The notes beneath the pieces are model-generated. The model was not told where the DNA came from. It saw nothing but the letters and a program-made list of their open reading frames with translations, and made no database searches. A DNA stretch of 6,718 nucleotides from Thioploca sp. (lineage in GTDB: Bacteria; Pseudomonadota; Gammaproteobacteria; Beggiatoales; Beggiatoaceae). A program made the translations under genes and the position numbers. Positions within the stretch are counted from its first letter, which is position 1. Each line of letters begins with the position of its first letter. Positions 5,206 to 6,718 of this stretch are shown here, piece by piece. Location of the stretch: positions 1-6,718 of the forward strand of contig DRQV01000241.1 of assembly GCA_011371325.1 (NCBI GenBank), written 5' to 3'.

Positions 5206-6718
5206 TTATCTCTTAATTTCAATCCTGACTCGCCGATTTTTGTTTCTGCCTATTTCAGTATTATTATCAGCAATTGGATAGTTATCAGATTTTCCAATAA
5301 TAATTAGTTTATCCTTAGTAATAGCAGAACATTTACTAACTAAATAATCTGCTACTACAATAGCTCGTTTTAATGATAACCTCTGTTTAAAATTATCAGT
5401 TGCACTATTATCTGTATGACCAGTTATCACAATTTCTTTAATATTGTCCATATCTTGACAAACCTGTTTGGCAATTGAGTTTAAAATATGCTTAACTCTT
5501 GTACTTAATTCAGTTTTACCTGCCTGAAAAGTAATACCAGTATCTAATTCTTCAGCATCTTCATCATCAGAAAAAATTAAAGTATTACCAATATCTTCAG
5601 GTAATGCCGATGTTTCAGGAGCTTTATTTTCTCTAGTCTTTTCTTTAGTAAATTTGTTGATCGGTAATGTTGCTATAGGTTGGATAAAAAACATGTCCGA
5701 TTTTTTCTTAGGTCTAGCTTTTCTTACAGTTGGAGCAGCTAAAGATTTCAAGTTATCCTCAGCAAATATTCCTTCGTAAGCAACGCCTTCTGGTAATTCC
5801 ACTGGTTGAACAATAGTTTGTAATTTGCCTTCAATATTAACAATACGTTTTTCCACTGCAACAAAGCTAGTCCATTGAGTCATTAATTTAAAATCAAGCC
5901 CAACCTTAGTGACTTGTTCAATTAAGTCTGAAGTTTGACCAGCCCGTATCATTTTATTCATCAAATTATGTACTTTTTCTCTAGCCCAAACTGTTGCTAT
6001 TGCTTCGTTCTCTGGTTGATTATATGGTAATACTACTGATAATTTCTGTACATATTTCTGTCTGGTTACTTGGCCACGAATGGTAACAGTACTTTTACCA
6101 CCAATATCATAACGACCATGAATTAAAATTGGTTGCCCAAGCCATAAATCAGGAATCTTAGCTGGATAAAGCGAATGAACATCTAAACTTCCCCAATCGA
6201 TTTCAATATGAGCTAAAGCTGGCTTATCAACTCGTTGAAAAAATTGCTTAATAACTTTATCACTATTTTCATCTTGCCGTACATAAAAAGCTTCACCACG
6301 TCCAATTTCAGCCGCTCTATCCAATAAATATCGATTTACTGAAGAGCCCACTCCTAAGCAAAAAATTCTTGCTCCACGTTTTTCTTTCTCAATAGCTTGA
6401 AAAATTCCAAATTCATTGCCTACATAGCCATCTGTCATTAAAAATGCAATTCGTAAATAACCTTCGGCAGCTGGTTTAGCTAGAGCTTCAACGATACCTT
6501 TCTGCATTTCTGTACCACCCATTCCACGAAATCTTTCTACATAACGCAAGGCTTCATCGATATTTGTTTGTGTATAAGGACGTGGATGACCCCATAAAGT
6601 ACCAGTATCACCAGCAAATCGTACTACATTAAACATATCTAAAGGTCGCATTCCTTTGATAAGCTTACGCATGGCTTGCTTAGATTTTTTAATTGGAAAA
6701 CCGCTCATAGAACCAGAA
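5206..6718 (-). CDS. VWA (inter-alpha-trypsin-inhibitor heavy-chain type) protein with C-terminal OmpA-like domain, N-terminus outside window
   Basis: The frame is open to the right edge. The first visible methionine (6708) is not a start, because the codons before it read S-G-S, so the edge cuts the metal-binding DxSGSM motif. Counting from that Met, the VWA domain covers 1 to about 160, with further MIDAS residues Thr66 (GGTEM) and Asp93 (MTDG). Residues 165-290 match the region after VWA in VIT-VWA proteins, ending with WTSFVAVE. A charged, low-complexity linker spans 290-390. The OmpA-like domain (391-500) has TGHTDN with Asp433 and LSLKRA with Arg448, the 15-residue spacing of the two diaminopimelate-binding residues of OmpA, and ends NRRVRIEI. 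An N-terminal VIT domain and an export signal are expected outside the window. The likely site is the periplasm or outer membrane, anchored to peptidoglycan and displaying a protein-binding VWA. The partner is unknown. Confidence 0.93.
   Translation of the reverse strand, partial: SGSMSGFPIKKSKQAMRKLIKGMRPLDMFNVVRFAGDTGTLWGHPRPYTQTNIDEALRYVERFRGMGGTEMQKGIVEALAKPAAEGYLRIAFLMTDGYVGNEFGIFQAIEKEKRGARIFCLGVGSSVNRYLLDRAAEIGRGEAFYVRQDENSDKVIKQFFQRVDKPALAHIEIDWGSLDVHSLYPAKIPDLWLGQPILIHGRYDIGGKSTVTIRGQVTRQKYVQKLSVVLPYNQPENEAIATVWAREKVHNLMNKMIRAGQTSDLIEQVTKVGLDFKLMTQWTSFVAVEKRIVNIEGKLQTIVQPVELPEGVAYEGIFAEDNLKSLAAPTVRKARPKKKSDMFFIQPIATLPINKFTKEKTRENKAPETSALPEDIGNTLIFSDDEDAEELDTGITFQAGKTELSTRVKHILNSIAKQVCQDMDNIKEIVITGHTDNSATDNFKQRLSLKRAIVVADYLVSKCSAITKDKLIIIGKSDNYPIADNNTEIGRNKNRRVRIEIKR

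Noticed and set aside
6706..6708. ATG as start codon of the VWA gene
   Set aside because: Preceding in-frame codons read S-G-S and complete the metal-binding motif, so the Met is internal and the gene is cut by the edge.

Overview
This AT-rich window looks like chromosomal DNA of a gammaproteobacterium. The GltX and ClpB proteins follow their Escherichia coli counterparts closely, including the GltX stretch around VVVDDWDM and the whole ClpB architecture. The low GC, the coiled-coil/nuclease gene with a 21-bp tandem repeat and the REP-like palindromes would suit a large sulfur-oxidising lineage such as Beggiatoaceae/Thiotrichales, but that placement is only a guess from general resemblance.

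Layout, left to right: (1) the 3' three-quarters of gltX (glutamyl-tRNA synthetase), cut by the left edge; (2) a small conserved protein of unknown function whose start overlaps the gltX stop as ATGA, so the two are probably one operon; (3) a convergent intergenic region with a GTTGGGTT/AACCCAAC palindrome; (4) on the minus strand, a coiled-coil protein with seven copies of a heptapeptide encoded by a 21-bp tandem repeat, fused to a PD-(D/E)XK nuclease-like domain; (5) upstream of it on the same strand, a 68-residue membrane protein; (6) a compact 87-bp divergent promoter region; (7) complete clpB (disaggregase) on the plus strand; (8) a hairpin between convergent genes that has REP architecture, a GTAG foot abutting a perfect palindrome; (9) on the minus strand, a large gene cut by the right edge that encodes a VWA (inter-alpha-trypsin-inhibitor heavy-chain type) protein fused to a C-terminal OmpA-like peptidoglycan-binding domain.

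The genes do not form one pathway. gltX serves translation and clpB serves protein quality control. The membrane protein, the nuclease-like protein and the VWA-OmpA protein look like independent neighbours. Apart from the edges, the window is densely coded and has no non-coding stretch longer than about 150 bases. I found no RNA genes, complete mobile elements or CRISPR arrays, and I do not see convincing evidence of a wholly new multi-gene system. The most unusual items are the nuclease with the expandable heptad repeat, the VWA-OmpA fusion, the REP-like hairpins in both convergent junctions, and the altered zinc site of GltX.
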